64,000 bases of DNA from Cupriavidus oxalaticus (GTDB taxonomy: Bacteria > Pseudomonadota > Gammaproteobacteria > Burkholderiales > Burkholderiaceae), in contig NZ_CP069811.1 of assembly GCF_016894385.1 (NCBI RefSeq), forward strand, positions 1,278,501 to 1,342,500, given 5' to 3'. A program made the translations under genes and the position numbers. This document shows, one piece after another, positions 34,962-43,953 of the stretch (its first letter is position 1; each line of letters starts with the position of its first letter). A model generated the notes under the pieces. It was not told where the DNA came from. It saw only the letters and a program-made list of their open reading frames with translations, and made no database searches.

Positions 34962-36134
34962 TCAGAAGGTGTGACGAATGCCGGTGGAAACGCCGAACAT
35001 GCCCTTCTGCCCCGCCATCGACGGATAGTTGAACAGGAACGCGGTCTGGGTCGAGTCGAAGTTAAGCCCGGCGTTGCGTGCGTAGGCCGTGGCCAGGTAG
35101 ACGTCGGTACGCTTCGACAGGCGGTAATCGAGAATCAGCGTCGTCTGCCACGGGTTGGCGGGAGCGATGCTCGCCGCGGTCGGCCCCAGGCGCAGGGATT
35201 TGAAGTCGGCGTAGTAGTAGGCCAGCGTCAGTTCGAGTGCCCGGGTAATGTCATAGTTGATGCCAGCCCAGTAATAGTCGTCGCGCGCCAGCGTATTGCC
35301 ATTGGCGAAGTCGGTCTTGGCCCAGCGATAGCCCAGCATGGCCTTGAACGGGCCCGAGGCATAGCTGACCGCGGTGCCAAGCTTCCGGGCGACGCCTTGC
35401 TGGCCCGACGTGACCGCGGGATGCCATTCGTCATACGCCAGCGTCGCGCCGAAGGTGCCGTTCAGGTATGTCACCGCCGCGCCATAGCCGTTGTTGTCGC
35501 GGAATGACCCCGGCGTCTCGCCGGCGCCGCCGCCGGCCAGCGGCGTGGCGCCAATCAGCGGCACGCCGACGCCAAACGAGTAGTGCGCCGCCACCGTCAC
35601 CGGGCCGAACGCGCCCAGGTACTTGATCGTGTTGTCCTCGCGATAGTTGATGCCGAGCTGCCAGGCGACCGGGTCATACGTCGACGCATACCGCGTGGGC
35701 GTGAAGTTCGACAGCCCCTCGAAAAGCGAGGTGTACTGGCGGCCGAACATCAGCTTGCCGTAGGTCTTGCTCTGCAGGCCGACATAGGACTGGCGGCCGA
35801 ACATCCTGCCCGATGTGATGGCACCCGAGTCAGCCGTGAAGCCGCTTTCCAGCACGAAGATGGCGCTGTTGCCGCCCCCCAGGTCCTCCACGCCGCGCAG
35901 GCCCCAGCGCGACGGCGACCTGCCGCCCAGCGGCAGCATCGACACGCGCGAACCGCCGGTGCTGGCGAACACCGGCTGCCCGTTTACCACGGTCGGCTGT
36001 GCCGAGGCGACCCGGTTCACATACTCGATCGGCACGTCGATCACGCCATACAGCGTCACGCTGCTCGTCTGCGCGGCAGCATTGAACCCGGCAAGCGCTC
36101 CCCATACCGCCAGGGCCAATTTTGTTTTGTTCAT
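34962..36134 (-). CDS. Outer-membrane porin, Burkholderiales trimeric type
   Basis: 390 residues with signal MNKTKLALAVWGALAGFNAAAQ and mature start TSSVTLYGVIDVPIEYVNRV. It shares WGLRGVEDLGGGNSAIFVLESGF and MFGRQSYVGLQS with the 19-kb porin and ends in GIRHTF. It has longer loops (for example ATPLAGGGAGETPGSFRDN) that may tune the pore. The ATG at 36134 is preceded by GACGAGCT, a modest site. It lies at the end of the catabolic island and may admit its substrate through the outer membrane. Confidence 0.92.
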   Translation of the reverse strand: MNKTKLALAVWGALAGFNAAAQTSSVTLYGVIDVPIEYVNRVASAQPTVVNGQPVFASTGGSRVSMLPLGGRSPSRWGLRGVEDLGGGNSAIFVLESGFTADSGAITSGRMFGRQSYVGLQSKTYGKLMFGRQYTSLFEGLSNFTPTRYASTYDPVAWQLGINYREDNTIKYLGAFGPVTVAAHYSFGVGVPLIGATPLAGGGAGETPGSFRDNNGYGAAVTYLNGTFGATLAYDEWHPAVTSGQQGVARKLGTAVSYASGPFKAMLGYRWAKTDFANGNTLARDDYYWAGINYDITRALELTLAYYYADFKSLRLGPTAASIAPANPWQTTLILDYRLSKRTDVYLATAYARNAGLNFDSTQTAFLFNYPSMAGQKGMFGVSTGIRHTF

Positions 36135-36374
36135 AGCTCGTCTTCTCCATGTGGATCGTCTGCGCCCCGGTGAAATCGCGGAGGCCACAGTCCCTGGCCC
36201 CGGCTCGCCCGGTACGCGGCGCACTTCGCATCGATGCGTGCGCACCCGCAAGGAAACCACTGTATGACGCCGATCCACCTCCCAGACGGGAGGGGGTGTG
36301 CCTCCCCGCCCGCCCCCTCATCTCTGGGGGGCAAAGATGATAGGTCCATGCCTGCGCGGGAAACCGGGTATTAA

Positions 36375-37705
36375 CAGGCTGCTGAAATACCTCCAGCGGA
36401 AGTCAGCGCGACAGCCGGGTGAAGCGTTGATTTGAGGATCCCATCCAACCTCACATTTATGCGCGGCGCAGACACCTTCTCCGAAAGCCTGTTCACCATG
36501 CGGAGGCTGGATGATTTCGTGCCAAAGTCCCACCCGCTGCGCTCGATCCGCACTATGGCCAACCTGGCGCTGGTGAAGATGAACCGGTTGTTCGCGCAGA
36601 TGTACGAGGCCGACATTAAGGGCGGCCGGCCCAGCATCGCGCCGGAGAAGTTGCTGCGGGCCATGCTGCTGCAGGTGCTCTACAGCATTCGCTCCGAACG
36701 CCAGCTCATGGAGCAGACGCAATACAACCTGCTGTTTCGCTGGTTCATCGGGCTGTCGATGGACGATACAGTTTGGGTGCCCACGGTCTTTACCAAGAAC
36801 CGCGAACGGCTGATCAAGCATGATGCGGTGATCGAGTTCTTCAACGAAGTGCTGGCCATCGCGCAGAAGAAGGACTGGCTGTCGGGCGAGCACTTCAGCG
36901 TCGACGGCACGCTGATTCAAGCGTGGGCGGGCCACAAGAGCTTCGTGCGCAAGGATGGCGGCGACGAAGACGACAACGACGGCGCCAACTTCAAGGGTCG
37001 CAAGCGCGGCAACGACACGCACGAGTCCAAGACCGATCCCGATGCCAGGCTCTACCGCAAGGGCAAGACCGCCAGTGCACTGCGCTACATGGGTCATACC
37101 CTGAGCGACAACCGCCACGGCCTGGTGGTGAGCGCGATGGTCACCAATGCGGACGGACATGCCGAGCGCGAGGCCGCCAAAGTCATGCTAAATGATGCCA
37201 GGCAGGTGGCTGAGGACCTGGATGTGGAAGTCACCGTGGGCGCGGATAAGGGCTACGACGCCGAAGAATTCATTCAGGCATGCCTGGAGATGAAGGTGAC
37301 GCCCCACGTGGCACAGAACACCTCGGGGCGGCGCTCGGCCGTTCCGGACGAGATCGCCAACAGCACCGGTTATGCGATCTCGCAGCAGAAGCGCAAGTTG
37401 ATCGAACAAGGCTTTGGCTGGGCCAAGACCGTGGGGCGCATGCGCCATGTGATGGTGCGCGGCCTGAAGAAGGTTGACCAGATGTTTGTGCTGAGCATGG
37501 CCGCCTACAACCTCGTGCGCATGCGCTCGCTGGGACAAATCCGTCCGCAGTTGCCGTAATCGCGGTAATGAGGCCGGAATCAGGTACCAAATCGCTGATA
37601 AAGTCGATGCAGTGACGTTCGGCTTCCGGATTGTGAAAAATCACAAACCAATCAGCCTTGCAGGGGAAGCTTCGCCGCTTGCGCGGCGAGTACTTCAGCA
37701 GCCTG
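36375..37705 (+). mobile_element. Insertion sequence, IS5-type, complete, TTAA-flanked
   Basis: 1331 bp bounded by terminal inverted repeats CAGGCTGCTGAAATAC (36375-36390) and GTACTTCAGCAGCCTG (37690-37705), 15 of 16 matching. TTAA at 36371-36374 and again at 37706-37709 looks like the target duplication. One transposase gene fills it. After the gene the element also holds a TTGTGA-AAAA-TCACAA dyad (37631-37646) and a CGCCGC/GCGGCG hairpin (37673-37688). It seems intact and potentially active. Confidence 0.88.
36459..37559 (+). CDS. IS5-family DDE transposase
   Basis: 366 residues starting at MRGADTFSESLFTMRRLDDFVP. A helical N-terminal part (PSIAPEKLLRAMLLQVLYSIRSERQLMEQ) is followed by the catalytic core with HFSVDGTLIQAW (first Asp), VTVGADKGYDAEEF (second Asp) and RKLIEQGFGWAKT (Glu). 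It catalyses transposition of its own element. An upstream in-frame ATG-less extension to 36432 exists; I prefer 36459 because the family's sequence begins there. No frameshift or stop is seen, so it is probably functional. Confidence 0.92.
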   Translation: MRGADTFSESLFTMRRLDDFVPKSHPLRSIRTMANLALVKMNRLFAQMYEADIKGGRPSIAPEKLLRAMLLQVLYSIRSERQLMEQTQYNLLFRWFIGLSMDDTVWVPTVFTKNRERLIKHDAVIEFFNEVLAIAQKKDWLSGEHFSVDGTLIQAWAGHKSFVRKDGGDEDDNDGANFKGRKRGNDTHESKTDPDARLYRKGKTASALRYMGHTLSDNRHGLVVSAMVTNADGHAEREAAKVMLNDARQVAEDLDVEVTVGADKGYDAEEFIQACLEMKVTPHVAQNTSGRRSAVPDEIANSTGYAISQQKRKLIEQGFGWAKTVGRMRHVMVRGLKKVDQMFVLSMAAYNLVRMRSLGQIRPQLP

Positions 37706-38096
37706 TTAAGCGCCGCCCCGACGGCTGCTACCTGGCACGGCGGGCAACGGAGTGCGTTCGCATCGGCGCTTATGAGGCTCACGGCAGGCATGGTGCGCAT
37801 GGCGCAACATATCAGCACCGGTCGACGGCTGTTGCACACAAGCCGGCGCGTATCGCGCGCGCAGGCGCGATGCGGCCGGCGTGACATCCGCGCCGTGGCC
37901 GCATGGGGAGGCCGGCAGACGCCTGAACGTGATCTGGAAGAAAAAAAGCTCCGGCCGGATGGCCGGAGCGACAAGTCCCGCTGGATCCGAGCAGACCGCA
38001 GGGGTGGAGACCCGATGCGCCGGACCGGGCAACAAGCCGGGGCGCATCGGCAAAAGCGGTGGAGACTGCGGCGCGTTGCTGTCAGCGGTGGAAGGA
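37706..38096. other. Non-coding stretch right of the insertion sequence
   Basis: About 390 bp with no convincing gene on either strand; open frames here have no recognisable domain. It contains an intrinsic terminator for the minus strand (37941-37969) and probably the remains of the 3' part of the truncated ligase gene that follows. The insertion sequence borders it on the left. Confidence 0.5.
37941..37969 (-). terminator. Rho-independent terminator, minus strand
   Basis: On the minus strand GCTCCGGCC pairs with GGCCGGAGC (37948-37956 / 37961-37969, loop of four) and is followed directly by seven T (complement of 37941-37947). It lies ~130 bp downstream of the truncated acyl-CoA ligase fragment and is probably its original terminator. 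Confidence 0.8.
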
Positions 38097-38708
38097 TTAC
38101 CGTGTACGGAGGCCCCGCGGCAAGCCGGGCGTATTGCCCGGGCCCCGCGCCGGCATCGCCTCGATGCCCGCCGCCAGGGCATCGCCGAACTCATGCAAGC
38201 GGGGATGCCGCCCCGCGCCACTCGGCCGGCGCCAGTTTGACGCGGGCGGCGCCGCGGCAATGCAGCCGCGCAGCCGTCCATCCTCCAGCATGGGACTCAC
38301 GCTGGCCAGCGCGTCCGCCACGACAATGGCGAGGCGCGCTCCGGACTCGCGCAGGCAACCTGCCACTTCGCCGGCGGTGCTGCCGGGATCCAGCGCAATC
38401 ACGCCGGCGTCGCAGCGCAGTGCGGCGTACCAGCCGATGGCCAGCGGCGGATACTCCGGCAGTATCAGCAGCACGCGTTCGCCGCGGCGGACTTCCAGGC
38501 GCTGCTGCATGTATCCCGCCAGCATGAGGCTTGCCTCCAGCAATTGACCGCAGGTCAGCGGCCCACCGGCCCCGCCGGCGGCCACGACTGCGTCCGGGCT
38601 CGCCTCGGCGATAGCCTCCAGGCTGCGGAACGGATCGCCGTCATGCGCCGCCACGGGGAGCGTGACGCCGGCCGGAACGTGATTGCGATGAGGGTTGTTC
38701 GTGTGCAT
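38097..38708 (-). pseudogene. Truncated acyl-CoA ligase (AMP-binding family), N-terminal fragment
   Basis: 203 residues. The N-terminal ~150 match the start of long-chain acyl-CoA synthetases (PFRSLEAIAEASPDAVVAAGGAG..LTCGQLLEASLMLAGYMQQRLEVRRGERVLLILPEYPPLAIGWYAALRCDAGVIALDPG). The protein ends before the adenylate-forming core; no YTSGTTGxPKG motif follows. A complete enzyme has ~540 residues, so more than half is gone. The start is the ATG at 38708. Loss is probably by internal deletion, since a terminator for this strand still lies downstream. The nearby insertion sequence may be involved. No activity is expected. Confidence 0.65.
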
Positions 38709-39137
38709 GCGAGGGCAGGAAGGCGGTATTGAAAGCAGTATTGCCGTTGGCATGCCGCCAGGCACTCCCCGAACCGGGTGGCGGATCGCGGCGCATATGG
38801 CAGGAGGCGGGGCAAGAGGCGAGGCAGACGAATGGAGCCGCGGAATGGAACCGCCGAATGGAGCCGCTTGCAGTTGCCTCGTGCGCATGCTGTTTCACTG
38901 CAAGGCAGGCTTAAGGCGTCGTGCGGCGTAGCCGGCGCAAGCGCCCCCCCTCGTCGAGTGGGGATGCCGGACGGCTGCCGGCTTCACACTGCTTCACAGG
39001 TTCCGCGCTGCCATCGTGGCTGGCGCGGCCGGCGCATTCCCCCCATTCCGATGCCAGCTTACGTCTCCACCACGCCGCGATCACCGCGGCCCTGCGCAGG
39101 GCACCGGCCTGCCCACGCCACCGCGCCGCGAGAGCGC
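38709..39137. other. Gene-free stretch with a triple 13-bp repeat
   Basis: 429 bp upstream of a small hypothetical gene. Only one structure stands out: three tandem 13-bp units GAATGGAGCCGCG, GAATGGAACCGCC and GAATGGAGCCGCT at 38830-38868. Frames crossing the region have no start with a ribosome-binding site and no known domain. Promoters for both flanking genes must lie here. Confidence 0.4.
38830..38868 (+). repeat. Three tandem 13-bp repeats
   Basis: Consensus GAATGGARCCGCN repeated three times without spacing. Possibly a replication-slippage tract or protein-binding array. It lies in the otherwise featureless 38709-39137 interval. Confidence 0.6.
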
Positions 39138-39482
39138 ATGATGGACCTCCTGCAGGAAGTCAGGCAGGCCAGCCGCCAGTTGCAGCAGCGGGCACTGGCC
39201 AGCTCGGGCCGCCCCGGCGCGCCGTCCTACGCCGAAGCCTTGCGCGCCTTGCTCGGCGAATGCCTGCAGCACGGCGACGCCCGCGTGAGCGTGGTGGGAT
39301 ATGCGTCGGCAGCCGAGCTTGGCGTGGCCGTCGAACCGGATGCCGTGCAATGCCACGACGCCAGCGGCAGCCTCGACCTCCCGTTGCGCGTGCTGTTCTG
39401 GGCCGCGCACCGCCGCATGCAGGGCTTGCGGCGCCCCTCCCCTTTCCGTGCCGGCAACGAGTCCTGGCGATACGCTGCCTGA
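39138..39482 (+). CDS. Small hypothetical protein upstream of a DUF2889 gene
   Basis: 114 residues from the ATG at 39138, with the GC-rich third-position bias of a real gene. I do not recognise a family. The N-terminal helix (MMDLLQEVRQASRQLQQRALA) is amphipathic, and the middle (CLQHGDARVSVVGYASAAELG) and end (LPLRVLFWAAHRRMQGLRRPSPF) look folded. It stops 8 bp before the DUF2889 gene, so the two are probably co-translated. The frame is open further upstream without a plausible start. Confidence 0.5.
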   Translation: MMDLLQEVRQASRQLQQRALASSGRPGAPSYAEALRALLGECLQHGDARVSVVGYASAAELGVAVEPDAVQCHDASGSLDLPLRVLFWAAHRRMQGLRRPSPFRAGNESWRYAA

Positions 39483-39490
39483 GCCCCCCG

Positions 39491-40105
39491 ATGCGCCCCA
39501 TGAAGCCGACCCTTCCCGACCGCAAACGCATCCACACGCGCCACGTGACCTGCAACGGCTACGAGCGCGCCGACGGCCTGTTCGACATCGAGGCCGAGAT
39601 GACGGACATCACGCCAACCGGCACGCACCTGCTGTTCAAGCGCCTGGGCCCGGGCGAAGCCATCCATCACATGCGCATCGTGATGACGGTGAGCCGAGAC
39701 CTGGTGATCCATGACATCGCGGCAACGCTGTCCGCCGGCCCGACAGGCCAGTGCGCCGACATCGCGTCGGCCTATGCCGGCCTGAAGGGCCTGCAGGTCC
39801 GCGCAGGCTTTCGCCGCCAGGCCAGCGCCATCGTCAGTGGCGTGCGCGGCTGCACCCACCTCACCGAACTGCTCGGACCGCTCGCCACCACGGCCCGGCA
39901 GACCATTTTCGCGGTCGACCGCCGCGAGCGCGACGGCCGCTGGCATGCCGACGGCACCGCTGCGCTGCCCAAGCCCGCGGCACTGAACACCTGCCACGCC
40001 TACCGCGAGGACGGCGAGGTCGTGAGGCTGCTGTGGCCGCCCCATCGCCGCGGCGCGCCGGACATGCAACCAGATCCAGCCCAGGCCAGCGCAGATAGCC
40101 GTTAG
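39491..40105 (+). CDS. DUF2889 family protein
   Basis: 204 residues matching DUF2889: RKRIHTRHVTCNGYERADGLFDIEAEMTD at the N-terminus, AIHHMRIVMTVSRDLVIHDIAAT in the middle, and GLKGLQVRAGFRRQ...VRGCTHLTELLGPLATTA toward the end. The biochemical role of the family is unknown. In Burkholderiales the genes are often near CoA-linked degradation genes, as here (thiolase-fold gene 70 bp downstream). An alternative start is the second ATG at 39500. No signal peptide or membrane helix. Confidence 0.82.
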   Translation: MRPMKPTLPDRKRIHTRHVTCNGYERADGLFDIEAEMTDITPTGTHLLFKRLGPGEAIHHMRIVMTVSRDLVIHDIAATLSAGPTGQCADIASAYAGLKGLQVRAGFRRQASAIVSGVRGCTHLTELLGPLATTARQTIFAVDRRERDGRWHADGTAALPKPAALNTCHAYREDGEVVRLLWPPHRRGAPDMQPDPAQASADSR

Positions 40106-40175
40106 CGCAGCACACGGCCGGATGGCTACCAGCCCGCCGGCCCCCCAACCCTTTGTCCACACACAGGAAGCAAGC

Positions 40176-41342
40176 ATGAGCATCAAAGGCAAGGCATACA
40201 TCGTAGGCGCCTACGAGCACCCCACCCGCAAGGCTCCCGACAAGACCGTGGCGCAGCTCCACGCCGAAAGCGCCAAGGGCGCACTGGAAGACGCCGGGCT
40301 GACGCTGGCCGACGTCGACGGCTACTTCTGCGCCGGCGATGCCCCCGGCCTCGGCGTGATCAACATGATCGACTACATGGGCCTGAAGGTGCGCCATGTC
40401 GACTCGACCGAAACCGGCGGCTCGTCCTACCTCGCGCACGTGTCGCACGCCGCGCAGGCCATCGCCATGGGCAAGTGCAACGTGGCGCTGATCACGCTCG
40501 CCGGCCGGCCGCGCTCGGAAGGCTCCAGCGGCACCAAGGCGCGCAACTGGGGCGACAACACCCCCGACCTGCCCTTCGAAAGCCCGTTCGGCCAGGTGAC
40601 CGTCAACAACTACGCGATGGTCGCCATGCGCCACATGTACGAGTACGGCACCACGCCCGAACAGCTCGCGTGGATCAAGGTGGCGGCATCGCACCACGCG
40701 CAGTACAACCCGAACGCCATGCTGCGCGACGTGGTGACGGTGGAGGACGTGCTGAACTCGCCGATGATCTCCGACCCGCTGCGCAAGCTGGATTGCTGCG
40801 TGGTGTCGGACGGCGGCGGCGCGCTGATCGTCGCGCGCCCGGAAATCGCCGCGAAGCTGAACCGCCCCAGCGTGAAGGTGCTCGGCGCCGGCGAGTACGT
40901 GAAGGGCCAGCTGGGCGGCGAAGTCGACCTCACCTGGTCAGGCGCGCGCTTCTCCGGCGCCGCGGCCTTCGCCGAGGCCGGCGTCACGCCCGCCGACATC
41001 CAGTACGCATCGATCTATGACAGCTTCACGATCACGGTACTGCTGCAACTCGAAGACCTGGGCTTCTGCAAGAAGGGCGAAGGCGGCAAGTTCGTCATGG
41101 ACGGCAACCTGATCTCCGGCGTGGGCAAGCTCCCGTTCAACACCGACGGCGGCGGCCTGTGCAACAACCACCCGGCCAACCGCGGCGGCATCACCAAGGT
41201 CATCGAGGCCGTGCGCCAGCTGCGTGGCGAGGCCCATCCGGCGGTGCAGGTGCCCGACTGCCGCCTCGCGCTCGCGCACGGCACCGGCGGCCTGCTGGGC
41301 GCCCGCCACGGCAGCGCCACCCTCATCCTGGAACGTGAATAA
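40176..41342 (+). CDS. Thiolase-fold (SCP2-type) protein lacking catalytic cysteines
   Basis: 388 residues with the overall SCP2-thiolase fold (AYIVGAYEHPTRKAPDKTVAQLHAESAKGALEDAGL, and near the C-terminus NTDGGGLCNNHPANRGG). The nucleophile-loop region (~76-84) reads DSTETGGSS with no Cys, and the C-terminal loop reads LAHGTGGLLG where thiolases carry a second Cys. It therefore should not be a normal beta-ketothiolase. The next gene encodes a DUF35 protein, the partner of Ltp2-type retro-aldolases in steroid side-chain catabolism, so an aldolase role is more likely. The start is the ATG at 40176 behind AGGA. Confidence 0.85.
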   Translation: MSIKGKAYIVGAYEHPTRKAPDKTVAQLHAESAKGALEDAGLTLADVDGYFCAGDAPGLGVINMIDYMGLKVRHVDSTETGGSSYLAHVSHAAQAIAMGKCNVALITLAGRPRSEGSSGTKARNWGDNTPDLPFESPFGQVTVNNYAMVAMRHMYEYGTTPEQLAWIKVAASHHAQYNPNAMLRDVVTVEDVLNSPMISDPLRKLDCCVVSDGGGALIVARPEIAAKLNRPSVKVLGAGEYVKGQLGGEVDLTWSGARFSGAAAFAEAGVTPADIQYASIYDSFTITVLLQLEDLGFCKKGEGGKFVMDGNLISGVGKLPFNTDGGGLCNNHPANRGGITKVIEAVRQLRGEAHPAVQVPDCRLALAHGTGGLLGARHGSATLILERE

Positions 41343-41378
41343 CGCCGACGCCGCGTCGGCCCGCATTCGGACATCGCC

Positions 41379-41777
41379 ATGACGACTCCTCACACCCCCA
41401 TCCCGTACAACCCGCCCATCGAGCACGCCGACAATGCCGAATTCTGGGCCGCCGCCCGCGAAGGCCGCCTGCTGGTGAAGCATTGCGACAGCTGCGGCAA
41501 GCCGCACTGGTATCCCCGCCCGCTGTGCCCGTTCTGCATGGGCACCACACACTGGAAGGCATCCAGCGGGCGCGGCACGATCTACTCGTTCAGTGTGACG
41601 CGCCGCGCCGGCCCCACGCCGTACTGCATCGCCTACGTGAAGCTCGACGAAGGCGTGACGCTGATGAGCCATATCGTCGACTGCGATCTCGACGCCGTGC
41701 GCATCGGCCAGAAAGTGGTACTGCGCTTCGCGCCATCCGAAGGCGGCGCGCCGGTGCCGACCTTCACGCTGGCCTGA
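41379..41777 (+). CDS. DUF35 OB-fold / zinc-ribbon acyl-CoA-associated protein
   Basis: 132 residues. The N-terminal rubredoxin-like zinc ribbon CDSCGKPHWYPRPLCPFC (four Cys, ~35-52) is followed by the DUF35 OB-fold with GRGTIYSFSVTRRAG and IGQKVVLRF. Such proteins bind thiolase-fold partners and acyl-CoA, forming aldolase or scaffolding complexes. The gene lies 36 bp after the thiolase-fold gene and before a CoA ligase gene, supporting a shared transcript and a physical complex with the preceding product. Confidence 0.92.
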   Translation: MTTPHTPIPYNPPIEHADNAEFWAAAREGRLLVKHCDSCGKPHWYPRPLCPFCMGTTHWKASSGRGTIYSFSVTRRAGPTPYCIAYVKLDEGVTLMSHIVDCDLDAVRIGQKVVLRFAPSEGGAPVPTFTLA

Positions 41778-41826
41778 TCCCGAAGGCGGCGCCAGCCGCG
41801 CCGCCATCCCCTCCGACGGGTGATCC

Positions 41827-43932
41827 ATGACTACTGCAAACTCCCTTTCCTGCCTGCTGAACCCGCGTTCGGTCGCCATCATCGGCGCGTCGAACGACCC
41901 TGACCGCATCGGCGGAAAGCCGATCTCCACCATGCTGGCAACCGGCTATGCCGGCCGCATCATGCCGGTCAACCCGAATCGCCGCGAAGTGCAGGGACTC
42001 GAAGCCTGGCCTTCCGTTGCCGACCTGCCCGAAGTGCCCGACGTTGCCGTCGTCGCCGTTCCCGCCGAGCAGGTCCGGGGCGTGATCGCCCAGCTCGCGG
42101 AGCGCGGCGTGCCGGTTGCCATCCTGTTCAGCGCCGGCTTCGCCGAAGTCGGCGGCGCGGGCGTCGCCATGCAGGACGAACTGGTAGCCACCGCGCGCCG
42201 CGGCGGCATGCGCCTGCTCGGGCCGAACTCGCTCGGCTGCGTGAATCTGCACACGGGCTTCGTCGGCAGCTTCACCACGCAGGCCCGGCTTGACGGCGTG
42301 TTCCCCGGCAATGTCGCCGTCATCAGCCAGTCGGGCGCCTACGGCAGCCACCTGGTATCGACTTTGGTGGACGCGGGCGTGGGCCTGTCCAGCGTCGTCA
42401 TGACCGGCAACGAAGCCGATGTGTCGCTGGCCGACGTCGTGCGCCTGATGGTGGACGATCCGAATACCGGCGTGATCGCCCTGTATTCGGAAGGCATCCA
42501 TGACGGCGACGGCCTGGCGGAGGCGCTCAAGGCCGCCCGCGCGGCGCGCAAGCCGGTGGTGATGATGAAGGTCGGCCGCAGCGAGGTCGGCAGCGCGGCA
42601 GCGCAATCGCACACGGCATCGATCGCCGGCAACGATGCCGTGGTGGACGCCGTGCTGGAAGAACTCGGCGTGGTGCGTGCCTACACCACCGAGCAGATGC
42701 TCGACATCGTGCGCCTGGCCGTGCGCGGCATCTTCCCGGCGGACAATACGCTGGGCGTGGTGACCCTCAGCGGCGGCGCGGGCGTCATCATCTCCGACGC
42801 CGCCGAGGAATACGGCCTGCCCGTGCCGGAAATGCCCGCCGCCGCGCAGGCCCGCATGCTGGAGCGCCTGCCCATCTGCTCGCCACGCAACCCCGTCGAT
42901 ACCACGGGCCAGTTCCTCAATGACCCGACGCTGGTGCAGCCTTTCCTGGAGATGATGCTGGACGAAGGCGGCTACCGCTCGATCGTCGCCTTCTTCAGCT
43001 ATGTCGCCACGCTGCCCGCCGTGGCGCCGATGCTGCGCGAACAGCTCTCGCGCGCCCGTGAGCGCTTCCCCGACCGGCTCTACGTGCTGGTGACGCGCGG
43101 CGCGCGCGAGGCGATCCGCGAGTACGAAGCCGCCGGCTTCACCGTGTTCGAGGACCCGAGCCGCGCCGTCGCCGCCATCGCCGCCATGGGCCGCTTCGGC
43201 CGGGCCTTCGCCGCAGCGCCTGCCGCACCGGCGCCGACCGTTCCGGCCGTGACGCTGCCGGCACGGACGCCGACCGAGGCACAGGCCAAGGCGCTGCTGG
43301 CCGAGGCGGGCATTGCGAGCGCGCCGGAACGGACCTGCGCGACCGGCGATGCCGCGGTACTTGCCGCACGCGAGATCGGCTTCCCGGTCGTCATGAAGAT
43401 CCTGTCGCCCGATATCCTGCACAAGTCCGAGATCGGCGGCGTGCTGCTCGACGTGCGCGACGAAGCCGCCGTGCGCGCGGGCTTTGACACCCTGCTCGAA
43501 CGCGCGCGCCAGGCTGCGCCCGACGCGCGCATCGAAGGCGTGCTGGTGGCCAAGCAACTGTCGGGCGGCGTGGAATGCATCATGGGCATCAACCGCGACC
43601 CGGTCTTCGGTCCCATCGCCATGTTCGGTCTCGGCGGCGTGTTCGTCGAAGTGCTCAAGGACGTGGTGTTCCACCGCTGCCCGTTCGGGGAAGACGTGGC
43701 CGAGCAGATGATCCGCTCGATCAAGGGCGCACCGCTGCTTCTCGGCGCGCGCGGGCGGCCCGTGGCCGATATTCCCGCGCTGGCCCGCACGCTGTCCCGG
43801 CTCTCGGCATTCGCCGCGGCCGCCGGCCCGCGCCTGCAGTCGGTGGACCTGAACCCGGTCTTCGCGATGCCGGCCGGTGAAGGTGCTTATGCGGCCGATG
43901 CGGTCATCGAGATCGGCGAGGAAGGCGTGTAA
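41827..43932 (+). CDS. Acetate-CoA-ligase-type (NDP-forming) acyl-CoA synthetase, single chain
   Basis: 701 residues with all modules in order: CoA-binding domain (SVAIIGASNDPDRIGGKP ... PVNPNRREVQGL), succinyl-CoA-ligase-like domains with the phosphohistidine loop SHTASIAGND (~residue 260), and a C-terminal ATP-grasp domain (LLAEAGIASAPER ... ILSPDILHKSEIGGVLLDV, GVECIMGINRDPVFGPIAMFGLGG). It should activate a carboxylic acid to its CoA ester at the expense of ATP. It follows the DUF35 gene by 49 bp. A relative with the same layout lies at 61525-63705. Confidence 0.92.
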   Translation: MTTANSLSCLLNPRSVAIIGASNDPDRIGGKPISTMLATGYAGRIMPVNPNRREVQGLEAWPSVADLPEVPDVAVVAVPAEQVRGVIAQLAERGVPVAILFSAGFAEVGGAGVAMQDELVATARRGGMRLLGPNSLGCVNLHTGFVGSFTTQARLDGVFPGNVAVISQSGAYGSHLVSTLVDAGVGLSSVVMTGNEADVSLADVVRLMVDDPNTGVIALYSEGIHDGDGLAEALKAARAARKPVVMMKVGRSEVGSAAAQSHTASIAGNDAVVDAVLEELGVVRAYTTEQMLDIVRLAVRGIFPADNTLGVVTLSGGAGVIISDAAEEYGLPVPEMPAAAQARMLERLPICSPRNPVDTTGQFLNDPTLVQPFLEMMLDEGGYRSIVAFFSYVATLPAVAPMLREQLSRARERFPDRLYVLVTRGAREAIREYEAAGFTVFEDPSRAVAAIAAMGRFGRAFAAAPAAPAPTVPAVTLPARTPTEAQAKALLAEAGIASAPERTCATGDAAVLAAREIGFPVVMKILSPDILHKSEIGGVLLDVRDEAAVRAGFDTLLERARQAAPDARIEGVLVAKQLSGGVECIMGINRDPVFGPIAMFGLGGVFVEVLKDVVFHRCPFGEDVAEQMIRSIKGAPLLLGARGRPVADIPALARTLSRLSAFAAAAGPRLQSVDLNPVFAMPAGEGAYAADAVIEIGEEGV

Positions 43933-43953
43933 TCACCGGATGCCCCTGCGCTG

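Noticed and set aside
37631..37646. TTGTGA-AAAA-TCACAA as a CRP site
   Set aside because: It resembles a CRP half-site pair but lies inside the insertion sequence downstream of its transposase gene with no promoter to control, and its spacer is shorter than usual.
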